Assembly: GCF_002099425.1 (NCBI RefSeq)
Contig: NW_018343992.1
Location: forward strand, 3,054,001-3,118,000
From: Phascolarctos cinereus
Taxonomy: Eukaryota; Chordata; Mammalia; Diprotodontia; Phascolarctidae
Direction of reading: 5' to 3'
DNA: 64,000 nucleotides
Shown here: one piece after another, positions 22,534 to 32,880 of the stretch
Layout of the letters: each line of letters starts with the position of its first letter
Position numbering within the stretch: position 1 is the first letter of the stretch
The notes under the pieces: generated by a model
What the model was told of the DNA's origin: nothing
Seen by the model: the letters and a program-made list of their open reading frames with translations, nothing else
The model's database searches: none
Made by a program: the position numbers and the translations under genes

Positions 22534-23488
22534 AGAGTGAAAGCAGTGACTTGCTTAAGCTCTCCCTCAAACCCCTCCAAATACTCATAAAAAATGGCTC
22601 TAAACAAATTCTGAAGCAGCAGAACCCACAAAAAGACAGAGTGAAACAAATTTCCAGCCCAAGTCAACCTGGATGATTGATCAGAAAGGTGTATCGCGCC
22701 CGGGCTGGGAGTGCAGTGCAGCGCAGAGTGGGCACACAGGCTGCAGCAAACCTGGAGCAGACCTCAGAGGACTGAATCTCGGCAGCTGTGGAGGTTTCCA
22801 GACTCCTCAACCCACTAATGCCAAAGACAACTTAGAAGGTCAGTGGGAAAAGTCTGTTTCTGTCAGTGCTGAGAAAGGAAGGCAGGGTCTCAGCTTCATT
22901 TCCCGAAAGCATAGATCTGGAGGGGCAGCTGCTTCCCGAGCTTCCGGCCCACAGACAGGGGGAATCCAGTGGATGATCAGAAAAGGATTGCAGGGATCTC
23001 TTTGCCAGTGCAGAGTCAGGAATCTCTTGCTTTGACCGTGTTTGTATCTGGGTCACAGTTCTGGGTGGTGGTGCTGGGTGAGGAGGAACGCTGGCATGGT
23101 GGAACTTGTAGTGGCTGTAGAGAGGAACCCCTCCTCTCACTTACGGGACAGAAAGGAATACTTGTGGTCACAGGCCAGGAAAGGAGTAAACACCTCACCC
23201 CTTATCATACCACCTTGGAAGAACTGAAAATTTACAGGTCCCTACAAGTACCTCCGAAAACAGCTACACAAACCCCTGAAGCTTGGGACAGTACATTCTC
23301 CATGTTAGAAGCAGACTCTTACCTTAACAAAGAGTTTAAAAGTCAAATAATTGGCTGGGATCATGAGCAAACAGTGCAAAAAAAGTCAGACTATATTAAT
23401 CTTACTTTGGTGACAAAGAAGATCAAAATATACAACCAGAAGAAGACAACAAAGTCAAAGCTCCTACATCCAAAGCCTCCAAGAAAAA

Positions 23489-24445
23489 ATGAATCAGTCC
23501 CAGGCCTTGGAAGAGCTCAAAAGGGATTTTGAGAAGCAAGTAAGAAGTAGAGGAAAAACTGGGAAGAGAAATGAGAGTGATGCAAGAAAATCATGAAAAA
23601 CAAGTCAACAGCTTGCTAAAGGAGACCCAAAAAAATACTGAAGAAAATAACACCTTAAAAAATAGCCTAACCCAAATGGCAAAAGAGGTCCAAAAAGCCA
23701 ATGAGGAGAAAAATGCCCTAAAAAGAAAAATTGGCCAAATGGAAAAGGAAGTCCAAAAGATTACTGAAGAAAATACTTCCTTAAAAATTAGAATAGAGCA
23801 ATTGGAAGCTAGTGACTTTATGAGAAATCAAGACACTGTAAAACAAATCCAAAAGAATGAAAAATTAGAAAACAATGTGAAATATCTCATTGGAAAAACA
23901 ACTGACCTGGAAAATAGATCCAGGAGAGAGAATTTAAAAATTATTGGACTATCTGAAAGCCATGATCAAAAAAAAGCCTAGACATCATCTTTCAAGAAAT
24001 TATCAAGGAAAACTGCCCTGATATATTAGAACCAGAGGGCAAAATAGAAATTGAAAGAATCCACAGATCTCCTCCTGAAAGAGATCCCCAAAGGAAAACT
24101 CCTAGGAATATTGTAGCCAAATTCCAGAGTTCCCAGGTCAAGGAGAAAATATTACAAGCTGCCAGAAGGAAACAATTCAAGTACTGTGGAAACACAATCA
24201 GGATAACACAAGATTTAGCAGCTTCTACATTAAAGGACCACAGGGCATGGAATATAATATTCGGAGGGCAAAGGAGATAGGATTACAACCAAGAATCACC
24301 TACCCAGCAAAACTGAGTATAATCCTTCAGGGGAAAAAATGGTCATTCAGTGAAATAGAGGACTTTCAAGCATTCTGATGAAAAGACCAGAGCTGAATAG
24401 AAAATTTGACTTTCAAATACAGGACTCAAGTGGAACATGAAGAGG
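23489..24445 (+). pseudogene. HAL1/L1 ORF1p-like protein, decayed
   Basis: ORF1p is the trimeric RNA-binding chaperone of L1 ribonucleoproteins. The start at 23489 is chosen from the Kozak-placed ATG followed by 'NQSQALEELKRDFEKQV'. The frame is lost after ~20 codons by a small deletion near 23543 and resumes at 'MRVMQENHEKQVNSLLKE' (23571). A long coiled coil with heptads follows (residue pattern ENNTLKNSL, EKNALKRKI, ENTSLKIRI), then 'LENRSRRENLKIIGL', the entry to the RRM domain. A second frameshift with an in-frame TAG lies near 23975-23981. Downstream pieces encode 'ENCPDILEPEGKIEIERI' and 'RKQFKYCGNTIRITQDLA', the RRM and C-terminal domain. A further stop (TGA near 24376) precedes the usual end. 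Not functional as it stands. Confidence 0.85.
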
Positions 24446-24574
24446 TAAACAGGAAAGAGAAATCATAAGAGACTTATTAAGATTGAACTGTTTACATTCC
24501 TGCATGGAAAGATGATATTTATAACTCATGAGACCTTTGTCAGTATTAGGGTAGTTGAGGAAAAAATTATGTAT

Positions 24575-24614
<40 letters not shown>
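24575..24614. repeat. (GATA)n microsatellite inside HAL1
   Basis: Ten tetranucleotide units in the HAL1 3' UTR, at the same place as the (GATA)n of the copy at 37811. Confidence 0.95.
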
Positions 24615-24615
<1 letters not shown>

Positions 24616-25594
24616 AGGGCACAGGGTGAGTTGAAGATTAAGGGGTCATATCTGGAGAATAAAATTAAGGGATGAGAGAGGATGATACTTGGAGAAGAAA
24701 GGGAGAGGTAGAATGGGGTAAATTATCTCAAAGAAAAAACAGAAAAGTCTCTTACAGTGGAGGGGAAGCAGGGGAAGGTGAGAGGGAATGAGTAATCTTA
24801 TTCTCATAGGATTTGGCTTAAGGAGGAATAACATACACATTCAATTGGGTATGGAAGTTTGTCTTACCCTACATGAAAATAGGGAGAGAAGGGGACAAGA
24901 AGCAGGGGGATGAAGAGGAGGGCAGATTGGGAAAAGGGTAATCAGAAGTAAATACTTCTGAGGAGGAACAGGGTCAAAAGAAAGAATAGAATAAATGGGA
25001 GGGCAGAATAGGAATTAAGGGAAACAGAGTTAGTTTTTCAACATGTCTACTATGGAAGTGTTTTGCATAACTGCACATGTACAACCTATATTGAGTTGCT
25101 TGCCTTTTCAATGAGTGTGGGTAGGGAGGGAGGAAGAGAGAAAATTTGAAACCTAAAGTTTTAAAAACATATGTTTAAAAAAAGTTTTCACATGCTATGG
25201 GAAATAAGAAATACAGGAAATGGGGTACAGAAGTCTATCCTGCCCTACAGGAAAATAGAAGGGGAAGGGATAAGAGAAGGGGGGAGAAAGAAAGAGGACA
25301 GACTAGGGGAAGGGATATTCAGACTGCATGCCATCTTGGGGTGGGGGAAGGGTGAGATGGGGTGAAAATTTGAAACTCGAAAACGTTTGGAAATGAATGT
25401 TGAAAACTACAAATAAATAAATTTATATTAAAAAAAGAAAACAAAAACATTGACTGATACTGCAAAAAATAAAAAATAAAGAAATAAAGACAGGCCTCTC
25501 TGGGGCCCTGATATTGGAGAATGCAATACTGCATCTATGTAGGTGATCATGGTCTCACCATTTTCTTCCTTCAAATAGCAAAGGATATATAGGG

Positions 25595-25599
25595 AAAAA

Positions 25600-25651
<52 letters not shown>
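25595..25651. repeat. A-run followed by (AT)n microsatellite
   Basis: Fourteen A residues then about 21 AT units. Confidence 0.95.
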
Positions 25652-25654
<3 letters not shown>

Positions 25655-26159
25655 CAAGTGGTATGTGCTAGATATTCTGTAACCCAAGGGTGACAGTGAA
25701 GAACTTTTGTTTTCTAACTTTGGCATGGAAGCCAATTTCCTTTAAGATCTTGGACATAACATGCCATTTTTCTCCTGAACTTCTCTTTCCTCTCCTATAA
25801 AACACAGGCAAAAGCTTTCTTCTTTAAAAGATCTCCAACAAGGATCAATTTCCACAAAGTTTGAAGATATACTTTCAAGCCTTTAAAAAAGAGTTGGCAA
25901 AACAAGAAAACAGGAGATAAAGCTTCTAGAAAAAAAATAGCTGTGGTCTCATCAAAAAGGAAAGCCCAGCATTAGCCAAAGATCTGGGAAAGTCATTATT
26001 TGGTCTGGATAATTTTCACTCATTGTTAAGTTAACAGCCTCCCTCTTTTTACCACTGGAAACCCAGAATGAGTCAACTGATAGTCTCGTGGTCAAAATGC
26101 ATAAGAAAGTCACAAATAAGAAAGTACAGGATAAAGGATTTTTTAAAAAATATTGTTCA
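25652..26159. other. Unassigned non-coding stretch
   Basis: No gene. 'cttctctttcctctcctata' followed by 'aaacacaggc' near 25780-25810 faintly recalls a MIR core but is too worn to call. Confidence 0.35.
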
Positions 26160-26164
26160 GTAAG

Positions 26165-26335
26165 ATGTAACTAAGATGATTCTCCTTCAAGTGATTCATG
26201 GGATAGCCTGATATCATGGAGACAGAGCAGCTTTGGAGGCAAGAAGACCTAAATTCATGAGAGGATCAAATGAAATAATGCATATAAAGTTCTTTGTAAA
26301 CTTAAAGCACCATGACACAGAGAGATCTAAGTTAC
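26165..26335 (+). repeat. CORE-SINE (MIR-like), internally deleted
   Basis: The head 'tttggaggcaagaagaccta' joins directly to the tail 'gaggatcaaatgaaataatg' and 'aaagttctttgtaaacttaa', as in a MIR/MAR1 SINE missing its core. Confidence 0.6.
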
Positions 26336-26350
26336 CTTCTGCCTCTAAAA

Positions 26351-26395
26351 TACATATATACATATATTCATACATACATACATACACATGTATGC
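26351..26395. repeat. (CATA)n-type microsatellite
   Basis: Imperfect 'tacatata' and 'catacatacata' units right after the SINE tail. Confidence 0.85.
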
Positions 26396-26544
26396 AATTT
26401 TACCTTATTTCATCAATGTAGTATTATGAAATAAGCATCAAAAAAAAAAAAGAGAGGTAATTGGACTAGGTGATTTTTGAGATTTTTTCCAGAGACTCAG
26501 CATTCTGGAGGCTCCAAAGGAAAGTGTGGGAGAAAAGGTTATTA

Positions 26545-27205
26545 TGCTGCTTACCAAACTGAAGGTCTATAGAACCATTGTGCTGACCTCATTGTTGTAT
26601 GCCTTTGAAACCTGTACGGTATACCAGTGCCATGCCAGAGAAACTGAATTGGTTCCATTTGAATTGACTTAGGAAGATTCTGAAGATTACCTGGAAAGAT
26701 AATGTACCAGATACTTAGGTCTTCTCTCCAGTTGAACTCCCAAGCACTCAAACTCTACTGAAAAGGGCACAACTCTGATGGGCTGGTCACATTGCCTCAT
26801 TGCCAAATGTACAATTACCTAAAAGACCAATGAACTCACCCAAGGCAAATGCTCATGTGTAGGTCAGAAGAAGTGATGCAAAGACATTCTCAAATTCTCT
26901 CTGAAGAACTTTAGTATTGATTGTGAGGCATGGGGGACACTGGCACAGGACCACCCAGCATGGTGTGCCCTCATCAAAAAAAGGTACTGTGCTCTATAAG
27001 CAAATCAGAAAAGAAAGATGAAATGTATGAATCTAGAAACATCTCCATCCCAAATGTCCAAATTAACTATCTGTGTTAAGGTAGAGCCTTTTGAGTTTGT
27101 ATTGGTCTGCCCAGCACAGTCGAACACACTGTACCTTGACCCCAACATTGTGATGTCATTTTGGTCCTCTTCCAGTACGAAGGACAAGGATGAACAATAA
27201 CAGAA
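26545..27205 (+). repeat. LINE ORF C-terminal end with a C2H2-like tail, clade uncertain
   Basis: Coding remnants read in order: 'LTSLLYAFETCTVYQ'-like after the reverse transcriptase, then 'RKLNWFHLN', 'LRKILKITWKD', 'AQLRWAGHI', a 'KRSCVGQKK'-like segment, 'SLKNFSIDC', 'WGTLAQDHPAWC' and the terminal 'IVMSFWSSSSTKDKDEQ'. Related full-length elements end in a CxxC...HxRTH zinc-finger-like motif just before that terminus; here it has decayed ('tggtctgcccagcacagtcg' replaces the His-containing part). The pattern fits an old mammalian LINE of RTE-X or R4-like type; I cannot fix the clade from the sequence alone. The upstream reverse transcriptase is absent and frames are broken several times. 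Confidence 0.7.
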
Positions 27206-27235
27206 TGCTAATTATCATGTGTTGCTGTTGCTATA

Positions 27236-27498
27236 GTTAATAGCTGACATCTCTATAGCATTGTAAGGTTGACAAAGCACTTTGCAAATAATATCTCATT
27301 TGATCCTTACAACAACCCAGGGAAGTAGATGTTATTATTACCCTCATTTTACAAATAAGGAAACTGAGGCAGGCAGAAATTAAGTGACTTGGCAAGGGTA
27401 TGAATTCATATAGCTGGTATGTGTCTGAGGTTAGATTTGAACTCAGAACTTACTGACCTCAGGTCTGACATTCTATCCACTATGCCACTTAAATGCCT
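27236..27498 (-). repeat. Marsupial CORE-SINE (MAR1-like), near complete
   Basis: Reversed order: 'aatagctgacatctctatag', 'acaaagcactttgcaaataa', 'tcatttgatccttacaacaa', 'cattttacaaataaggaaac', 'ctgaggttagatttgaactc' (Pol III B-box region) and 'tctatccactatgccactta' (5' head). Head and tail are both present. Confidence 0.88.
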
Positions 27499-27875
27499 TA
27501 TTATTATTTGTTTATTTATTATGCTTGCCTTTGACATATGTTAGCTGTGACTATGATCAAATGAATCACTTAACTTCTCCATATCCCCAGATAATTCCCA
27601 AATGATATGAACTATAGTTGACTTAATGATCATCATCAGCAAGAAGATTTTCCATATGTGGAGGTTCCTTACCCTGACGAAAACTCCACTCGTGAATCCA
27701 CAGGTCTGACCCTCTCCTTTCACAAAAAAAAAGAAAAGAAAAGAAAGAAAAAAGGATATACATTTTCCATGTAAAATATGCTACAGAAAAATTATTACTA
27801 ATTTGAAAATTTGCTTAAAGGAATAACCCTAATCTGAGACAGAGGTATTGTGTATAAAATATCACCATTGTAGTC
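27499..27875. other. Unassigned stretch with an A-rich tract
   Basis: An A/G-rich run at 27721-27755 is the only marked feature; no gene or named repeat seen. Confidence 0.4.
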
Positions 27876-29335
27876 AGTCAAGAAATATTTATTAAGCACT
27901 GGCTCCATGCCAGACACCACGCTAAGCACTGGGGATACAAAAAGATCAAAAAGATCATTCCTGCCATTAGGAGTTTACAGTCTAGTGGAGGAGACAACAT
28001 GTAAACCAATATGTACAAATAGGCTATATGTAGGATGAATAAATAATTGAAAGTGGTAAGGCACTAGAATTAGGAGGGATTTGGAAAGGCTTCCTGAAGA
28101 GGATGGGATTTGAGATGAGACTTAAAGAAAGCCAGGGAAGTCATAAGGTAGAGTTGAAAAAGGAGAACATTCCAGGCACGGGGGACAGCCAGAGAAAATG
28201 CTCAAAGCCAAAGACAGAATGTCTTGTTTGTGAAAGAATATGGAGCCCAGTGTCACTCAACAGAAGAGCGTATGGGAGAAATAAGGTGTAAGGAGACCAA
28301 AAAGGGAGGAGGGGGCTAGGTTATAAAAAGCTTTAAACAGAGAATTTTGTGTTTGATCCATGAGGTTGTAGAGAACCACTGGAGTTTAATGAACAAGGAG
28401 GTAAGGTGACATAGATCTGTGCCTTAGGAAAGTCACTTTGGTGGCTGAATGAAGGATGGATTGGAGTAGAGAGGCAAGGCAGGCAGCTCACCAGCAGGCT
28501 ATTATAATAGCACAAGCATGAGTTGAGGAGAGTCTGAACTAGAGTAGCAACAATGTCAGAGCAGAAAAGAAGGCCTATTTGAGAGATGTTGCAAAGGTGA
28601 AATCAAGAAGCATTGGAAAAAGATTGAATATGGAGGGTGAGAGACAGTGATGAGTCAATGATGACCAGTCATGAGCCTTGGAGTCTGTGGGGATGGTATT
28701 GCCCTATGCAGTAACAAGTAAGTTAGGAGTGAGGATCTGAGGAGGAAAGATGGGTTTTTGGACATGTTGAAGTAAGTTGTCCACTGAACATTCAGTTCAA
28801 GATGCCTGAAAGGGAGTTAAAGATGTGAGATTGTGGGTCAGCAGTGAGGTTAGAGCAGAATAGGTAGAGTTGAGAATTATCAGCCTAGAGATGGTTAGAT
28901 CCATCAGAGACAATGAGATCACCAAATGAAGGGAGATGAAGAGAGCGAGACCCAGAATAGAACCTTGTAGTTCACCTATGGTTAGAAAGTGTGATCTAGA
29001 TAAGGATTCAACAAAGGAGACTGAGAAGAAGCATTCAGATAAGTAGGAGAAAAACCAGGAGAGAGTGGCATTCCAAAAAAAAGAAAAAAGAAAAAAACTA
29101 AATAGAAGGCAGTATCAAGGAGAAAAAAAAAATCAAGAGCATCAAAAGCTACAGACTGGTTAAAAAAAAGATGAGGATTATGTAATGGCCTTTGGATTTG
29201 GTAATAAAGAAATCACTGATATCTTTGGACAGAGCAATTTCAGTGGAATGATGAGGCTGGAAGCTGGATGGTTAAAGCTTAATGAGGTAGTCAAGTAGTC
29301 ATCAAGAGTGTTTTTGCTAACAGGATGGTCCATTG
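27876..29335 (-). repeat. L2 LINE, reversed
   Basis: It starts with the reversed L2 terminus ('agtcagtcaagaaatattta', 'ccacgctaagcactgggg') and continues through 'agcctagagatggttagatc', 'gaaccttgtagttcacctat' and 'tgaggctggaagctggatgg'. These are the reverse complement of L2 3' UTR and ORF2. The MSKTEL segment appears as 'gtttttggacatgttgaagt' (28755). About 1.46 kb, one of the best preserved L2 stretches here, but with many frame breaks. Confidence 0.82.
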
Positions 29336-29584
29336 TTGCAAATTTCCTTGAAAATAATTTAAAATAGTATCTGATACACCACTTATTCTACAGGAAGCTA
29401 GTCCATGATTCTGGAGTTGGGAAGAATGCCATCTTGGGAGCTAACTAGGTGGCAGAAGAAAGCTACCCATGATTGGATCAGAGAAGGTAATGGAGAAGAA
29501 CAACTGGCCCCCAAGCCAAGTGTTGTGAATCTAAAGACTTGCCATTTTCTATTTTGTTCTACAACTCTTCATGCTCCATTCACA
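29336..29584. other. Unassigned stretch between two L2 fragments
   Basis: Non-coding; no family recognised. Confidence 0.35.
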
Positions 29585-30235
29585 ACTTTCAATCAATTAA
29601 CAAAAGCTTTATTAATGATTCTCTATCAGCTAGGCACTGTACTTGGTGTTGTGGATACACAGAAAAAAATCAAACAGTACCTGTCCTCAAGGACCTTATA
29701 TCCTATGGGGGAAATAATATGTATTTAGATGGGTATAACAGTGCATATAAAATAAATGCAAGATAATTAAGAGGGAAGGGACTAGCAGCTGGGACTGGGA
29801 GTTAAAGAAAGATTCTAAGCAGGACTTCTTGCTTGTGCTAGGCCATGAAAGAAACTAGCAATTTTAAGAGGTGGAAGAAGGAGAGAGTACAATTCAGGTA
29901 AGGAGACAGACTATTTAAAGATACAAAGACAGTAAATGGACTTCTGTGAGAAACAAGGGAAGTAATATGTAAAAAGGATGGAGAGGTACAATGGCCTCAG
30001 ATAATATATCTTTAAAGGGCGTTAAAAGTCAAAGAGAGGAATTTGTTTTTTATCTTTGTGGCTATATGGAGCCACTTCTGTTTACTGAGAAGAGTAGTGG
30101 CATGGTCAGACTTATACCTTAGAAAAAAAGAAGGGAGATAATTAAATTAGGGAGACCAAATAGGAGGCTACTGTAGTAGTCAAAGTTAGAGTTGATGAGG
30201 TCCCTCAGATCTTGATTTTAAGTTTTAGTGTGGTA
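29585..30235 (-). repeat. L2 LINE 3' part, reversed
   Basis: 'ttaacaaaagctttattaat', 'agctaggcactgtacttggt' and 'gtcctcaaggaccttatatc' mark a second reversed L2 terminus. L2-type sequence then runs to 'gtcaaagttagagttgatga'. It restarts the L2 3' end, so it is a separate copy from the one before it. More decayed. Confidence 0.7.
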
Positions 30236-30237
30236 AC

Positions 30238-30436
30238 ATTGAATGAAAGGGTCATTTAACTAGGAGTCAGGTGACCTGGATTGTATCCTTAATGCCACTA
30301 AGACTTGTGTATCCATTTAGTTTTTCATCTCAACTACTCTTGGTTTCATTTTCTTTTTCTGTAAAAAGAAAGGGTTGGAGCAGATGATTGTTAAATCCTC
30401 TAAAGTCTTAATGTTTCATAATTCTATCTCTGTTGA
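30238..30436 (+). repeat. CORE-SINE (MON1-like)
   Basis: 'ctaggagtcaggtgacctgg', 'ttggtttcattttctttttc', 'tgtaaaaagaaagggttgga' and 'cctctaaagtcttaatgttt' follow the MON1 head-to-tail order. Confidence 0.65.
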
Positions 30437-31449
30437 CATACATTCTCTAATTTTTCCCATTTAAAAAAAATACTTCAAGAATGTGAAACTGGCTTGTTAT
30501 GGTTTGCAATCAGTTTATTCTTTAGTTTACTTCTCATTGCAATTTTTTAGGGTATAATATTCCAACATTAAAATAAACAATAATGGTTTAATGGGTAGTC
30601 TACAGGCATGGAATTGAATCCTCACAGTGTACTTTAGCAGAAAAATAATGTTTTCCTTAATGAAGAAATAAAGAAAACAGAAAGTACCTCTTATAGTGAT
30701 GTCAGTGGGAATTGCAAGTAGGAATCTGAGGGCAGTATATGGCTCTATATGCTCAACTTAATCTTCTTTCTCCAAAAAGTAATGGAAATTTGTTACAATT
30801 TTCCACTGTCCCAATATGTGGGCACCACAAGGTATTTATCGTTAAATAGTATTTTGTACCCAGATAGTCTATAGTTATGAGGAAATTGGGAGGAGCAAAC
30901 CAATGTCAAATCATGGCTTCCAGAGAACACACTGAACTATCAAAGGAAGTTGTAAATGCGTGTCTGGGAAACTCCCCAAAGAGAGAAAACAATTTTCTGA
31001 AGAAGTTTTAAGCTCCAACTGTCAAACATAGTACATGAAATCTTCTATACAGTTTTGGTGGAATCTGCTTGTCCTTGAATCTTTTCTCTCCTCTTTTTCT
31101 TGCTCTGCCAAGTTTCTGGACAAGCAAATCACCCTAATCTTCTGCTGCAGATGCTTTACAGCAGTCATTTAAATGAAAATAGACTTTTTTTTCTCTTTCT
31201 CCAGAAAATATTTGCAGGCTGGTCAGTCAGTAAAAGAAAGGCCTTAGCCCTTTTCCAAATGGAAGGACAATGTTGACTGGCCTTTATCAGACAAATCTGG
31301 GAAGTAATGACTAATCCTAAGTTTTTTCCAAGCTATTGAATGCATATTTGGAAATCCATCCCTCTCTAGCTCATATAAGACACCTATCAATGTTTAAGGT
31401 TGAAAATTCAATTAAGTAACTTAAACAATATTCCCTGTTAATCCTTATA
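30437..31449. other. Unassigned, repeat-poor stretch
   Basis: About 1 kb with no gene or repeat I recognise, ending at a short (AAT)n run (31450-31469). Confidence 0.4.
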
Positions 31450-31526
31450 GGAATAATAATAATAATAATGCATTGTTTCTCAATTCCTTTTATAAACATC
31501 AGACTTCCCATTCCCTGCAGGCACTA

Positions 31527-31650
31527 TTTCTTTCTCTCTCTCTCTCTCCCTCCCTCCCTTCTTTTCTCCCTCCCCTTTCCCTCTGTCCTTCCCCCTTCCT
31601 CTTCCCTTCCCACCCCCCATCTCTGTCTGTCTCTCTGTCACTCGGTAAAC
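31527..31650. repeat. CT-rich low-complexity tract
   Basis: Starts as (TC)n, then mixed C/T runs and 'ctgtctgtctctctgtc'. Open frames crossing it are artefacts of composition. Confidence 0.85.
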
Positions 31651-31784
31651 AGACCTAAAAATGTTGAGTCATACATTATATCTCTCTATATAATGTATAT
31701 TAGCTTTTCTATAGATATTTTATAGCTTGATATATGTATAGATAAGTATCAATATTTATAGGCACACATGGTGTCTCCACATTA

Positions 31785-31895
31785 GAATTGTGTTTCTCCA
31801 ATAGAATGCAAACATTTTTGTCTTTATATTTCCAGCACCTAGAATTATGTCTGTCATGTAATAGGTATTTAACAAATACTATTTGATTATTAGGG
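31785..31895 (+). repeat. L2 LINE 3' end fragment
   Basis: 'aatagaatgcaaacattttt', 'tttccagcacctagaattat' and 'aataggtatttaacaaatac' match the L2 terminus. Confidence 0.65.
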
Positions 31896-31986
31896 TCTGT
31901 AAGCCATTCCTATCTCATGTTTGATTTTTTTTTTAATGCTGAAAAGGATTACAAATGCGGTAGACTTAAAAAATTAATAATAGCTG

Positions 31987-32253
31987 AGATCCTCTAAGGC
32001 AGAGCAAGAAAATGTTATACTGCTGAAAGAGAATATCTGAAAGTAGCAACATAGTGTAGTCAAAAGCACACTAAACTTGGAAGGCAGGAGACTAAGATTC
32101 AGCTCTCTGAGGGCCCTCCCATCTCTAGCTGTGATCGCAGGGTTCTATGGGTTTAGCTTTGATGCTTTGTAGAAGACTGTTTCCATTCTTTTGGAAATGC
32201 AAGCTTATTCCTTTCAGTTAAAGTTTCTTTTCCTCCCATGCTAATGATAATAA
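31987..32253. repeat. Unclassified repeat module, copy 2
   Basis: Partner of 22002-22236, with the same block order. This copy is bracketed by 'ttaataatagct' before it (about 31975) and 'aataatagctagc' after it, so it may sit inside a reversed MAR1-like SINE with an ~11-base TSD. It includes the ~25 bases missing from copy 1 ('gcaacatagtgtagtcaaaa'), which resemble the MIR head (gcagtgtggtgtagtggaaa). Confidence 0.6.
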
Positions 32254-32452
32254 TATAATGATAATAATAATAATAGCTAGCACTCATATAGCACATTAAG
32301 GTTTGGAAAGTGCTTTACAAGCATTATTTCATTGTATTCTCATGATAACCCTAGGAGGAAGGTGCTATTATTAGTATCTAAGACTGAATTTAAAATCAGA
32401 TCTTCCTGGCTCCAGGTCTAGTACTCTACTGCACCATCTAGTTGCCAAAGCT
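32254..32452 (-). repeat. Marsupial CORE-SINE (MAR1-like)
   Basis: 'ataataatagctagcactca', 'gtttggaaagtgctttacaa', 'tctcatgataaccctaggag' and 'ctctactgcaccatctagtt' form a reversed MAR1-like SINE with part of the core deleted. An A/T-rich (ATA)n run marks its tail. Confidence 0.8.
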
Positions 32453-32534
32453 ATGGTTTTTCAGGTGGCCCTCCATGGACTGACTACCCACTTTCTAGTC
32501 CCAAATTTGGGGATTTGCTCATAGGAGGCCTTCC

Positions 32535-32880
32535 ATGGATTACCTACTTATTAGCTCTGTTACCACCACAGGTAAGCCACTCTGCCTTACAAGGCCTCAG
32601 TTGCCTCTCCTGTAAAACACTGGGCTTGTGCTATTGTGCTGCCTGCCTCATGAAATTGTTGTGATGAAAGCACTTTATAAACCTTAAAGCAGGCCCTGCA
32701 GCCCATAAGTAGCCTGAAGGCACACCAAATGACTTCCGGCAGCCTGTGTAAAATATAGAGGATGTTTTCCTCTACATTTTTTGTGGGCTGCCTGAAATCT
32801 GCTGGCAGGCTGCAGGCTGTGCAGGCCTGCCTTAAAGTGTCATAGAAGCATGAGCTATTTTTACATGTTATGTATTGTTG
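32535..32880 (+). repeat. CORE-SINE (MIR/MAR1-like) split by a hAT foldback
   Basis: The left part (to 32689) has 'gcctctcctgtaaaacactg' and 'tgatgaaagcactttataaa'. After the foldback the tail resumes with 'ccttaaagtgtcatagaagc' then 'atgagctatttttac'. The two parts join across the target site. Confidence 0.7.
32690..32829. mobile_element. hAT-type foldback MITE, family 1, with perfect TSD
   Basis: 140 bases between two identical 8-base copies of 'ccttaaag' (32682-32689 and 32830-32837), the TSD length of hAT transposons. The terminal repeats are 'caggccctgcagcc' on the left and 'ggctgtgcaggcctg' on the right. The centre is a palindrome ('tagaggatg' / 'tcctcta'). Same family as 17455-17613. 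No coding capacity. Confidence 0.85.

Larger units (their letters stand above)
22516..25440 (+). repeat. HAL1 (half-L1) LINE, essentially full length
   Basis: This ~2.9 kb element starts with 'gggcggagccaagatggcag', closely like the start of human L1 (ggaggagccaagatggc). A GC-richer 5' UTR follows to 23488, then a decayed ORF1 (23489-~24445), a (GATA)n tract and a GA-rich 3' UTR with an A-rich tail. No endonuclease or reverse transcriptase region exists between ORF1 and the tail, which defines HAL1; such elements need the ORF2 protein of a partner L1. The 3' UTR holds two successive terminus-like segments, ending near 25175 and 25437. The flanks 'aaagacaggtct' (22490-22501) and 'aaagacaggcct' near 25486 look like a TSD, with a few unexplained bases at the 5' side. 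Confidence 0.85.

Noticed and set aside
22969-23532. 187-codon plus-strand frame, the longest in the window
   Set aside because: It covers the HAL1 5' UTR and enters the ORF1 region out of frame; the true ORF1 start is at 23489.
27876-29335. Long purine-rich stretch as a possible host non-coding RNA
   Set aside because: Its landmarks match reversed L2 in consensus order.
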